Assembly: GCA_028683435.1 (NCBI GenBank)
Contig: JAQUIG010000013.1
Coordinates: 1 to 55,598 of the forward strand
Source: Desulfuromonadaceae bacterium
Lineage (GTDB): Bacteria > Desulfobacterota > Desulfuromonadia > Geobacterales > Pseudopelobacteraceae
Length of the DNA: 55,598 nucleotides
Direction: 5' to 3'
The translations under genes and the position numbers were made by a program. Within the stretch, counting starts at the first letter, position 1; the number at the start of each line of letters is the position of its first letter. Under the pieces are notes generated by a model that did no database searches, was not told where the DNA came from, and saw only the letters and a list, made by a program, of their open reading frames with translations. This document shows positions 26,511 through 34,373 of this stretch, one piece after another.

Positions 26511-28163
26511 ATGCCGGTTCAGATAAAAAAAGGTTCCCTGGGCGGAATTCTCTCCGCCTGCAACATCATAACCGAAGGTGACATCACCGCTGCCCTGGAG
26601 CTGCAGGGACGAACCGGGGTGCGCCTCGGTGAAGCGCTGATCACTCTCGGGATCGTCACGCAGGAGGATATTGACTGGGCACTCTCCAATCAGCTCGACC
26701 TCCCCTACATCCGCCTCAAAGCCGACATGATCGACCCGGAGGCGGTGCGGCTCGTCCCGGTCGGGATCGCGAGAAAGTTCAATCTGATCCCGCTCATCAA
26801 GGCGGGGGGAGAGCTGAACATCGCCGTTTCCGACCCGCTTAACAGTGCCGCCATCACGGCGGTCGAACAGGCAAGCGGCTGCCAGGTCAATATTTCGGTG
26901 GCTTTGATCCGTGAAATCAGGGAAATGATCGAAGTCTGTTACGGCAGCAGCGAGCAGGAACGGCTGGGGTTCGACTCGAGCGCCTTTTCCGAAACAGTCC
27001 GGGAAGCCATCAACAGCGACCTGAGCGGTGGGAAGCTGCTTGGCTACCTGCTGGTCTTCATCCTGCAGAACCGGCTGTCGTCGCTCTCACTGCAGCCGGG
27101 CGGCGAAACCGTGGCCGTCAGCGGCAGACGGGGGGGTATTTCACGCCCGGTCGGTTCGCTAGCCATCACCTATTACCCCGACCTCACCCGCAAGATCCGC
27201 AAAAACGTCGGCAGCACCGTCCATGGCGAACCATCTTCCAGCGGGTTGCTGACGCTCAGCTACCGCTCTCATCCGGTCACCTTCCAGGTTGACGCCATGG
27301 CCGGCTATGGGGGAGAGTATATCACCATACGCCCGCATCTCTCTGCCTCCGTTCCGGAACGGCTCGCCGACCTCAATCTTCCAGCCGGGCAGGAGGGCGA
27401 TTTTATCCGTTTGTCGCGCCGGCAGCAGGGGATCACCTTCTTTGCCTCGCGAAACTGCCGTGAGCGTGACCATTTTATCGATCTTATGCTGGAGGAGATC
27501 GATACCACCGGCAAGAATGTAATTATTCTCGGCGAAGGGGCCGGCAAAATGACCACGCGATTCCCACGGGTGGTTCTCCCGCGCGACGAATCGGAACGGG
27601 CCAGTACGATCATGAGCGCTCTCGACCATGCACCAGACATCCTGGTGATCGAGGATGCCACCGGGGGGATGCCTTTCACGGCCGCCTGCCGGGCCGCGAT
27701 GCGGGGCAAGTTGGTCCTGGCCGGCCTGGAAATCCGCGGCACCTTCAATGTCCTGCGCCAGCTGCTGCTTTATCAGCAGCAGCATTACTTCCTGCCGTTT
27801 TTTGTCAACGGCCTGGTTGCTTTCAAAGGGATTCAGCTGCTCTGCCCGGAATGCCGCACCGGCCACATTCCCCCGCCTGAAGAGCTGACCGCCATGAATC
27901 TGGCGGAACAGCCGACAACCTTTTTCCGCAGCAGCGGCTGCCACAGCTGCCACCACAGCGGTTTCAGATCGAGAAAGTTCCTGACCGATGTGCTGGTTTT
28001 TGATGACGAATTGCTACAGGTATTTGAACAGTCGAGCGATGCAGCCGCCGTGGGGGATCATCTCAGAACGGCCGGTTATCATGGCCTCGAAGAAGAGGGT
28101 CTGCGCCTCCTGATGGCCGGGGAAGTTTCACCTGAAGAATACATTGCATCGGTCGTTCTTTAG
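26511..28163 (+). CDS. PilB/GspE-like protein with MshEN domain and no Walker A
   Basis: This 550-aa protein resembles type IV pilus/type II secretion assembly ATPases. The N-terminus holds two tandem MshEN-type motifs, at residues 9-32 (SLGGIL...ALELQ) and 38-61 (RLGEAL...ALSNQ), separated by five residues. This is the layout known to bind c-di-GMP in MshE-type ATPases. The C-terminal motor is degenerate. Where GPTGSGKT is expected it reads GITFFASRNCRERDHF, and the Walker B region reads DILVIEDATGG. The zinc-binding cysteines survive (CPEC and CHSC). It starts at the ATG at 26511 after GGAGG; the earlier ATG at 26499 overlaps that ribosome site. pilT follows 18 bp on. It is probably a pseudo-ATPase. 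Confidence 0.85.
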   Translation: MPVQIKKGSLGGILSACNIITEGDITAALELQGRTGVRLGEALITLGIVTQEDIDWALSNQLDLPYIRLKADMIDPEAVRLVPVGIARKFNLIPLIKAGGELNIAVSDPLNSAAITAVEQASGCQVNISVALIREIREMIEVCYGSSEQERLGFDSSAFSETVREAINSDLSGGKLLGYLLVFILQNRLSSLSLQPGGETVAVSGRRGGISRPVGSLAITYYPDLTRKIRKNVGSTVHGEPSSSGLLTLSYRSHPVTFQVDAMAGYGGEYITIRPHLSASVPERLADLNLPAGQEGDFIRLSRRQQGITFFASRNCRERDHFIDLMLEEIDTTGKNVIILGEGAGKMTTRFPRVVLPRDESERASTIMSALDHAPDILVIEDATGGMPFTAACRAAMRGKLVLAGLEIRGTFNVLRQLLLYQQQHYFLPFFVNGLVAFKGIQLLCPECRTGHIPPPEELTAMNLAEQPTTFFRSSGCHSCHHSGFRSRKFLTDVLVFDDELLQVFEQSSDAAAVGDHLRTAGYHGLEEEGLRLLMAGEVSPEEYIASVVL

Positions 28164-28181
28164 TAACGGAGGAGAAAACTC

Positions 28182-29243
28182 ATGGCACGCATTGATGCAC
28201 TTTTTAATATGATGAAGGAGCAGGGAGCATCCGACCTGCACCTTTCCAGCGGCAATCCCCCCATTTTCCGTCAGCGGGGGGATATGGTGCGGCTCAACTT
28301 CAAGGCGCTGGGACATGACGAACTAAAAGCGATTCTGTTCGAAATCCTGAGCGAAAAACAGCAGGCCCACTTCAACGAAACCAAGGATCTTGATTTTGCC
28401 TATGAAGTCCCCGGCCTGGCACGATTCCGCGGCAATATCCTGATGCAGTATCGCGGCATTGCCGCCGTATTCCGCATCATCCCGACAAAAATACTTTCGG
28501 CTGACGAACTGGGACTGCCGGAAGGGGTGCGGCGCATGACCAATTTCAAGAAGGGAATGGTACTGGTGACCGGCCCGACCGGCTCCGGCAAATCGACGAC
28601 GTTGGCCGGCATGATCGACCTGATCAACTCTACCCGCAAGGAGCATATCCTGACCTTCGAGGATCCGCTTGAGTTCATTCATGAGAACAAGTTGTCACTC
28701 ATGAATCAGCGCCAGATCGGCGAGCACACCGAAAGTTTCACCTCGGCCCTGCGGGCGGCTCTGCGGGAAGACCCGGATGTCATCCTGGTGGGTGAAATGC
28801 GCGACCTGACGACTATTCAGCTTGCCATGAGTGCCGCCGAAACCGGGCACCTGGTCTTTGGAACCCTGCACACGAGCACCGCGGCCAAGACGGTCGATCG
28901 TATCATCGACGTATTTCCGACCGACCAGCAGGAGCAGGTCCGCGCCATGCTGGCCGAATCATTGAAGGGGGTTATCTGCCAGCAGCTGCTGAAAACAGCG
29001 GACGGCACCGGACGGGTGGCGGCACTGGAAATCATGCTCGGCACCCCGGCCATCGCCAACCTGATTCGCGAAGGAAAGACATTCCAGATCCCCTCCATCA
29101 TGCAGACCGCCAAGAAGGATGGCATGCAGCTGTTGGACCAGCACCTGCTCGATCTGCTGAAAACAAAAAAAGTAAACCCGGAAGAGGCCTATCGCTGTGC
29201 CGTCGACAAGAAACAGTTTGAGCAGTATCTGACACCGGCTTAA
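28182..29243 (+). CDS. pilT: PilT-family pilus retraction ATPase
   Basis: This 353-aa PilT-family ATPase powers retraction of type IV pili at the inner-membrane base. Walker A (VTGPTGSGKSTT), the Asp box (ILTFEDPLEFIH), Walker B (DPDVILVGEMRD) and the His box (TGHLVFGTLHTSTA) are complete. The N-terminal PAS-like domain opens with GASDLHLSSGNPP. It differs from classical PilT in lacking a standard AIRNLIRE C-terminus (here AIANLIREGK), so it may be one of several PilT paralogues. It is the intact partner of the degenerate PilB-like protein upstream, and moaC follows within 16 bp. Confidence 0.92.
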   Translation: MARIDALFNMMKEQGASDLHLSSGNPPIFRQRGDMVRLNFKALGHDELKAILFEILSEKQQAHFNETKDLDFAYEVPGLARFRGNILMQYRGIAAVFRIIPTKILSADELGLPEGVRRMTNFKKGMVLVTGPTGSGKSTTLAGMIDLINSTRKEHILTFEDPLEFIHENKLSLMNQRQIGEHTESFTSALRAALREDPDVILVGEMRDLTTIQLAMSAAETGHLVFGTLHTSTAAKTVDRIIDVFPTDQQEQVRAMLAESLKGVICQQLLKTADGTGRVAALEIMLGTPAIANLIREGKTFQIPSIMQTAKKDGMQLLDQHLLDLLKTKKVNPEEAYRCAVDKKQFEQYLTPA

Positions 29244-29258
29244 CAAGGAGATTCCATC

Positions 29259-29747
29259 ATGAACTTCAACCACTTTGACGAAAGCGGCCACGCGATCATG
29301 GTCGATGTCAGCGCCAAGCAGCCGACCATGCGGACCGCCATTGCAGCGGCCGAAGTGCGGCTGGCGCCGAGTCTGCTGGCGGCGATCAAGACCGGCGGTA
29401 TTGTCAAGGGTGACGTGCTGGGTGTTGCCCGCCTGGCCGGCATCATGGCCGCCAAACGGACGCCGGATCTGATCCCGCTTTCCCACCCGCTTGCCATCCA
29501 TAACATCACGGTAGATTTCGAGATGGATGAGACGGCCGGCCTGATTACTGCCTGCTGCACCGTGCGGGCATTTGAGCGCACCGGCGTAGAGATGGAAGCG
29601 ATGACCGGCGCCAGCCTCGCGGCACTGACGATTTATGACATGTGCAAGGGGAACGACAAATCGATTACGATCGGTGCGATCAGGCTGCTGTTCAAGGAGG
29701 GGGGCAAGAGCGGCATCTACCGGCGTGACGCGGGTAGTAACGACTAA
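29259..29747 (+). CDS. moaC: MoaC, cyclic pyranopterin monophosphate synthase
   Basis: This 162-aa enzyme makes cPMP from the MoaA product in molybdenum cofactor synthesis. The family signatures LIPLSHPLAI, VEMEAMTGAS and the active-site region MCKGNDKSI are all present. Length is normal. Other moa genes are not in the window. A clear AAGGAG ribosome site precedes the start. Confidence 0.97.
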   Translation: MNFNHFDESGHAIMVDVSAKQPTMRTAIAAAEVRLAPSLLAAIKTGGIVKGDVLGVARLAGIMAAKRTPDLIPLSHPLAIHNITVDFEMDETAGLITACCTVRAFERTGVEMEAMTGASLAALTIYDMCKGNDKSITIGAIRLLFKEGGKSGIYRRDAGSND

Positions 29748-29759
29748 CGGGGAGACTGT

Positions 29760-30548
29760 ATGCAGAGAGAACAGGCGGTACGACTCTCCGTTTTTGCAGG
29801 GGTCCTTCTTCTGGTCGCCCTCGGTGAGATGCTCTCACCCCGCCGCCCCCTGGCGGATAACAAGAGGCGGCGCTGGTTTACCAACCTTACCATGGTTGTC
29901 ATAGACACCGCAGCCGTATGGCTCCTCTTCCCGGTCCTCCCCGTCGCTCTTGCGGGGGTCGCCGAGGCACGTGGATGGGGAATCTTCAACGCTGTACAGA
30001 CCGCTCCCTGGCTCAAGTTTCTAATCAGCTTCCTGGTCCTTGATTTCATCATCTATCTTCAGCACGTCCTGTTTCACCATACCCCGATCTTATGGCGTCT
30101 GCACCGGATGCACCACACCGACCTTGACCTGGACGTCACCACCGGCAACCGCTTCCATCCGCTTGAAATCATCATTTCAATGCTGATTAAAATGGCGGCG
30201 GTGGTTATTCTGGGAGCACCGGCGCAGGCGGTGCTGGCCTTCGAAGTGGTTCTCAATGCGTGCAGCATGTTCAACCACGGCAATATCAAGCTTCCCGCCA
30301 CATTTGACCGCCTGCTGCGTCTGGTTCTGGTCACTCCCGACATGCACCGCGTCCATCATTCGACGCTTGTGCGCGAGACCAACAGCAATTTCGGCTTCAA
30401 CTTCCCCTGGTGGGATCGTCTCTGCGGCACCTATCGCCCCCAACCCGAAAAAGGTCATCTGGATATGACCATCGGTCTCAAAGAGTACCGCGATCCGCAG
30501 CGGCTTACCCTGCTCCGGCTGCTGGTCCAGCCGTTTACCTCCCCATAA
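29760..30548 (+). CDS. Sterol desaturase / fatty acid hydroxylase family protein
   Basis: This 262-aa integral membrane protein has about four membrane segments (about 8-24, 40-62, 80-100, 143-165). Histidine clusters typical of membrane di-iron hydroxylases are present: HVLFHHTPILWRLHRMHHTD, FNHGNIK and MHRVHHS. Family members hydroxylate or desaturate lipids or carotenoids; the substrate here is unknown. It starts 12 bp after moaC and ends ahead of a strong terminator, so it is the last gene of the pilB-like/pilT/moaC run. Confidence 0.9.
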   Translation: MQREQAVRLSVFAGVLLLVALGEMLSPRRPLADNKRRRWFTNLTMVVIDTAAVWLLFPVLPVALAGVAEARGWGIFNAVQTAPWLKFLISFLVLDFIIYLQHVLFHHTPILWRLHRMHHTDLDLDVTTGNRFHPLEIIISMLIKMAAVVILGAPAQAVLAFEVVLNACSMFNHGNIKLPATFDRLLRLVLVTPDMHRVHHSTLVRETNSNFGFNFPWWDRLCGTYRPQPEKGHLDMTIGLKEYRDPQRLTLLRLLVQPFTSP

Positions 30549-30628
30549 TTGCACCCTTGACACAGCTCCCACAAAACTGGTATGGTAACTGCATCACAAT
30601 TGTTGTACCGGATAGCACATCATCGCAA

Positions 30629-30655
30629 GCCCCGGAAAATTTCGGGGCTTTTTTC
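30629..30655 (+). terminator. Intrinsic terminator after the sterol-desaturase-family gene
   Basis: AGCCCCG pairs with CGGGGCT around an A/T-rich centre and is followed by TTTTT. It lies about 80 bp after the stop codon and 34 bp before the DEAD-box gene, so it separates the two transcription units. Confidence 0.85.
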
Positions 30656-30688
30656 GTATAGCCGGAGCAACCAGAAAGAAGGAGTAAC

Positions 30689-32029
30689 ATGGAGTTTCAA
30701 GAGTTTAATCTACACCCCGTCATTGCAGCAAGTATCAAGGAGGCCGGCTATGTCACGCCGACCCCGATCCAGCAGCAGGCTATCCCGACAGTCATGCAGG
30801 GACGCGATGTCATGGGCCTCGCCCAGACAGGAACCGGCAAGACGGCAGCCTTTGCTTTGCCAATCCTGCATCGCCTGATGGAAGGGCCTCGCGGTCGTGT
30901 CCGGGCCCTGATTGTGGCCCCTACCCGCGAACTGGCCGAACAGATCCATGAAGCATTCGTGACGCTCGGGAAACAGACCCGACTGAAGAGCGTCACCGTT
31001 TACGGCGGAGTCAATGTCAATCCGCAGATTCACGCACTACGCACCGGCGTTGAAATCGTGGTGGCCTGCCCGGGCCGCCTGCTGGACCATATCGGCCAGG
31101 GGACCATCGACCTTTCCGGTCTTGAAGTGCTGGTGCTGGACGAGGCCGACCAGATGTTCGATATGGGATTTCTCCCCGATATCCGCCGGATTCTGGGGCA
31201 CATCCCTGCCAAACGGCAGACCCTGCTCTTCTCGGCCACCATGCCCCCCGGCATCAACAAGCTGGCTCAAGAGATCCTGACCAATCCGGTCACCGTTCAG
31301 GTCGGCAATACCGCGCCGCCGGTCACCGTTTCCCATGCCCTCTACCCGGTGGAGCAGCATCTGAAAACAGCGCTACTGCTGGAACTGCTGCAGCATACCG
31401 ATACCGATTCGGTGCTGATCTTTACCCGTACCAAGCACCGCGCCAAACGCCTGGGGGAGCAGTTGGAGAAAGCCGGCTACAAAGCCGCCTCTCTGCAGGG
31501 GAATCTGTCCCAGAATCGCCGTCAGGCGGCGCTGGACGGTTTCCGTGACGGCACCTACCAGATCCTGGTGGCAACCGACATTGCCGCCAGAGGCATCGAT
31601 GTGTCACAGATATCGCACGTCGTCAACTATGACATTCCAGATACCCCGGAAGCATACATTCACCGCATCGGCCGTACCGGTCGCGCTGCCAAAAGCGGCG
31701 ATGCCTTTACCATGGTCTGCAGCGAGGATGCTATCATGGTCCGCACGATCGAGAAAAAACTGGGTGCGACGCTGGAGCGGCGTACGATAGACGACTTTGA
31801 CTACACCATCCCCGCCCCCAAAAAAGATGCCGAATTTGCCCGCCCGCCGCGCGAACCGCGGCCGACCCGTAAACCGGCCGCTGCCAAAAGGAGTCCGGGC
31901 CCTTCAATCAACCCGTTCAAAACCGACCATCCCGGCACCAAGCCTGCAGGGCGTCCGCAGCAGGGACGACCGGCTGCCGCAGGGGGCGCGACCAAACCGG
32001 TATTCAACAGTTCCCGGCGCGGAAAATAG
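30689..32029 (+). CDS. DEAD-box RNA helicase, RhlE-like
   Basis: This 446-aa ATP-dependent RNA helicase is likely involved in ribosome or RNA remodelling. All core motifs are present: Q motif (TPTPIQQQAIP), motif I (AQTGTGKT), Ia (PTRELAEQ), II (VLDEADQMFD, the DEAD box), III (SATMP), V (ATDIAARGIDV) and VI (HRIGRTGRA). The last 75 residues are a basic, Pro/Arg-rich disordered tail, as in RhlE proteins. It has an AAGGAG ribosome site and a terminator on its upstream side, so it is probably a single-gene unit. Confidence 0.95.
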   Translation: MEFQEFNLHPVIAASIKEAGYVTPTPIQQQAIPTVMQGRDVMGLAQTGTGKTAAFALPILHRLMEGPRGRVRALIVAPTRELAEQIHEAFVTLGKQTRLKSVTVYGGVNVNPQIHALRTGVEIVVACPGRLLDHIGQGTIDLSGLEVLVLDEADQMFDMGFLPDIRRILGHIPAKRQTLLFSATMPPGINKLAQEILTNPVTVQVGNTAPPVTVSHALYPVEQHLKTALLLELLQHTDTDSVLIFTRTKHRAKRLGEQLEKAGYKAASLQGNLSQNRRQAALDGFRDGTYQILVATDIAARGIDVSQISHVVNYDIPDTPEAYIHRIGRTGRAAKSGDAFTMVCSEDAIMVRTIEKKLGATLERRTIDDFDYTIPAPKKDAEFARPPREPRPTRKPAAAKRSPGPSINPFKTDHPGTKPAGRPQQGRPAAAGGATKPVFNSSRRGK

Positions 32030-32065
32030 CGCAGCATCCTGACTTGAAGCTGAATCCACACGGGA

Positions 32066-32098
32066 AGACCTCCGATGTTTTTTAACTCCCGGAGGTCT
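32066..32098 (+). terminator. Hairpin after the DEAD-box helicase gene
   Basis: AGACCTCCG (32066-32074) and CGGAGGTCT (32090-32098) form a perfect 9-bp stem with a 15-nt T-rich loop, 37 bp after the stop. The downstream tract is CTCTCTATTT rather than pure T, so termination may be partial. Confidence 0.6.
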
Positions 32099-32169
32099 CT
32101 CTCTATTTACATTAACAGGTGTATTGTTGGATTGCATTTCTGCCCATTCACAGTTAATCTGGAGTTGTC

Positions 32170-32394
32170 ATGAAAGAGTTGCTGGAATACAAATTTTTGA
32201 TCCCGCTGGTTCTGCTGCTCGGGTTTGCCCCGTTTTTACCGCAACCGCACATCGTCGAAAAGATCCGAATGCTGCTGGACGGCACACTGAAACGCCCACT
32301 CGATATCTTTGACCTTGCCTGGCATGCATGGCCGTTTCTGCTGTTGGCCTATCGGGTGGTCCTTGATATAAAAGCCGGCATGATTGCAAAATGA
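32170..32394 (+). CDS. Small two-helix membrane protein, function unknown
   Basis: This 74-aa protein has a hydrophobic segment at about 8-24 (KFLIPLVLLLGFAPFL) and another at about 52-67 (AWPFLLLAYRVVLDI), separated by an amphipathic linker with charged residues. GGAG lies 7 nt before the ATG. I do not recognise the family. It stands ahead of a J-domain gene and may be co-transcribed with it. Confidence 0.7.
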   Translation: MKELLEYKFLIPLVLLLGFAPFLPQPHIVEKIRMLLDGTLKRPLDIFDLAWHAWPFLLLAYRVVLDIKAGMIAK

Positions 32395-32445
32395 GTATGA
32401 TGCGCGAACAATAAAAAAGGTAACTGAATCGAGGGGCCCAGAACC

Positions 32446-32757
32446 ATGACGTTTAAGGAACTGCAAAAATCATTGGAAATACTGGGAGTTGCCGACCGGG
32501 TGACCATTAAGCAGATAAAAAGCCGTCATCGCGAGCTGGCAAAACGGTATCATCCGGATTCCGGCGGTGATCCGAATTGCGAACAGATCCGGCTGATTAA
32601 TGCCGCCTATCAGATATTAAGCGACTATCTGGCAACATATCGCTTTTCTTTTTCTGAGGAAGAGTTCTATGTTCAGAACCCTGAAGAGCGTCTGAGGCGT
32701 CAGTTCATGGATGACGCCCTTTGGGGCGGTGGGCGGGAGCAAAGCGGGAAAAAATGA
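32446..32757 (+). CDS. Short J-domain (DnaJ-like) protein
   Basis: This 103-aa protein consists of one J-domain (about 6-62) with the catalytic HPD in YHPDSGGD and the helix I/II pattern LGVADRVTIKQIKSRHRELAKR. J-domains stimulate DnaK ATPase. It lacks the Gly/Phe and zinc-finger regions of DnaJ, so it probably directs Hsp70 to a specific partner. The C-terminal 40 residues are charged and unrecognised. Confidence 0.88.
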   Translation: MTFKELQKSLEILGVADRVTIKQIKSRHRELAKRYHPDSGGDPNCEQIRLINAAYQILSDYLATYRFSFSEEEFYVQNPEERLRRQFMDDALWGGGREQSGKK

Positions 32758-32785
32758 ACCGAAAAAAAGCCAAGGAGAGCCTGAC

Positions 32786-33400
32786 ATGACAGAACGAAGA
32801 GATTTCGACGCGGCGGCGTTAAATTGGGATGAAAAACCACGTCGGGTCAAACTGGCGGCAGAGGTTGCGGAGGCCATTCAGGATAAAATCCCTCTCAAAA
32901 AAGAGTGGGACGCTCTCGATTTCGGCTGTGGGACAGGTCTTGTCACCCTGCAGCTTGCGCCTGTTCTCCGCAGTATAACAGGGACCGACAGCTCCTCCGG
33001 GATGATTGATACCCTCAATAACAAAATTCAAACGTACGGGTTTTCGAATGTACTCACGGTATTGTGTGACCTGGAGAAAGGGGATCTGCCTTCGGGAAGG
33101 TTCCACCTCATCACCAGTTCCATGACACTGCATCATATCAAGGAGATTGTTCCACTCCTCAAATCTCTAAAAACGCTGTTGCACCCCGGTGGCTGGATCG
33201 CGCTGGCTGACCTGGAATTTGAAGGTGGCAGCTTCCACGACGATCCGACCGGCGTATTCCACCACGGTTTCAGCACTGAAGAGCTTGCTGAGATGCTTGC
33301 AAAGGCGGGCTACTCTTCAATTTCAATCAATACAGCCGCAACGATTGTAAAAGGAGATCAGACCTTCCCGGTGCTGTTGGCAACGGCCCAGGTAGAGTAA
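32786..33400 (+). CDS. Class I SAM-dependent methyltransferase
   Basis: This 204-aa protein has the Rossmann SAM-binding motif LDFGCGTGLVTL (motif I), the acidic end of strand 2 (GTDSSSGMID), motif III-like FHLITSSMTLHHI and LLHPGGWIALADLE. It resembles UbiE/MenG-type and general methyltransferases; the substrate is unknown. The start at 32786 has AAGGAG 9 nt upstream. An in-frame upstream ATG at 32711 lies inside the J-domain gene and is rejected. It is probably co-transcribed with the two genes before it. Confidence 0.85.
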   Translation: MTERRDFDAAALNWDEKPRRVKLAAEVAEAIQDKIPLKKEWDALDFGCGTGLVTLQLAPVLRSITGTDSSSGMIDTLNNKIQTYGFSNVLTVLCDLEKGDLPSGRFHLITSSMTLHHIKEIVPLLKSLKTLLHPGGWIALADLEFEGGSFHDDPTGVFHHGFSTEELAEMLAKAGYSSISINTAATIVKGDQTFPVLLATAQVE

Positions 33401-33483
33401 CAGCCTCTGCCGTAACACACGGGGGTTGGCAAGAGAGCCATTGGACCTAATTGAGCCACACGATCTAATCCGGGAACCATTGC

Positions 33484-34365
33484 ATGGGAATTTCGAAACA
33501 CCATTCCGTCGTTACAATGCCGCAAACAGAACATCCGTACCCTTCGATCCTCTCTTTCCTGAGCATGCGGTTCCCCGCCATCCCCCGGGAGACCTGGGAA
33601 AAACGGATTTCAGAGGGAAAGGTTCTTGACGAAAAAACCGGACCGATAACGCTGGATTCCAGATATACCCCCTTGAACCGCCTCTTTTATTTCCGCGAAG
33701 TCAGCTCTGAGCCGGACATCCCTTTTGCTGAAAAAATCCTGCACCTTGACGACGAGATTCTGGTCGCCTGCAAGCCGCATTTCCTTCCGGTGACCCCAGG
33801 TGGACGCTATGTAAACGAATGTCTGCTGAACCGTCTGCGGTCCAGTACCGGCATCGAAGACCTGGTGCCGCTTCACCGCATCGACCGCGAAACGGCCGGA
33901 TTAGTTCTCTTTTCCGTCAATAAAATCAGCAGGGGGCGGTACGGCACCCTCTTCATGAATGGCCACGTTGAAAAAACCTATCAGGCACTCGCAGCGTGCC
34001 TGCCGACTCAGGAAACAGCTTCATGGGATGTCGAGAACAGAATAGAGCGGGGAAAACCGTGGTTCAGGATGAGGACGGCACCCGGCAGAGTAAATGCGCG
34101 TTCGGCAATCAATCTGGTGGAGGTCAAAGAAGGTCGGGGCCGTTTCATCCTCCACCCGCTGACCGGCAAAACCCACCAACTGCGGCTCCATATGAGCGGA
34201 CTCGGCTTCGGGATACTGAATGACCGATATTATCCGGAACTGCAGGACGAATGCCGGGACAACTTCGGCACCCCGCTTCAGCTCGTCGCTCAAAAGCTTC
34301 GCTTCAAGGACCCCCTCAGCGGCAGGATCAGAGATTTTACATCCGATCGCGAACTGCTATGGTAG
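33484..34365 (+). CDS. RluA-family pseudouridine synthase
   Basis: This 293-aa enzyme isomerises uridine to pseudouridine in rRNA or tRNA. The catalytic motif HRIDRETAGLVLFS supplies the essential aspartate. HPLTGKTHQLRLHM (the RLU C-terminal motif, with QLR) and DEILVACKPHFLPVTPGG are also present. The N-terminal 70 residues (PRETWEKRISEGKVLDE) resemble a degenerate S4-like region. The target base cannot be read from sequence. The ribosome site is weak. It converges with the GGDEF-EAL gene 8 bp away; a short GTAGC/GCTAC stem spans the junction. Confidence 0.9.
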   Translation: MGISKHHSVVTMPQTEHPYPSILSFLSMRFPAIPRETWEKRISEGKVLDEKTGPITLDSRYTPLNRLFYFREVSSEPDIPFAEKILHLDDEILVACKPHFLPVTPGGRYVNECLLNRLRSSTGIEDLVPLHRIDRETAGLVLFSVNKISRGRYGTLFMNGHVEKTYQALAACLPTQETASWDVENRIERGKPWFRMRTAPGRVNARSAINLVEVKEGRGRFILHPLTGKTHQLRLHMSGLGFGILNDRYYPELQDECRDNFGTPLQLVAQKLRFKDPLSGRIRDFTSDRELLW

Positions 34366-34373
34366 CGGTGCGG

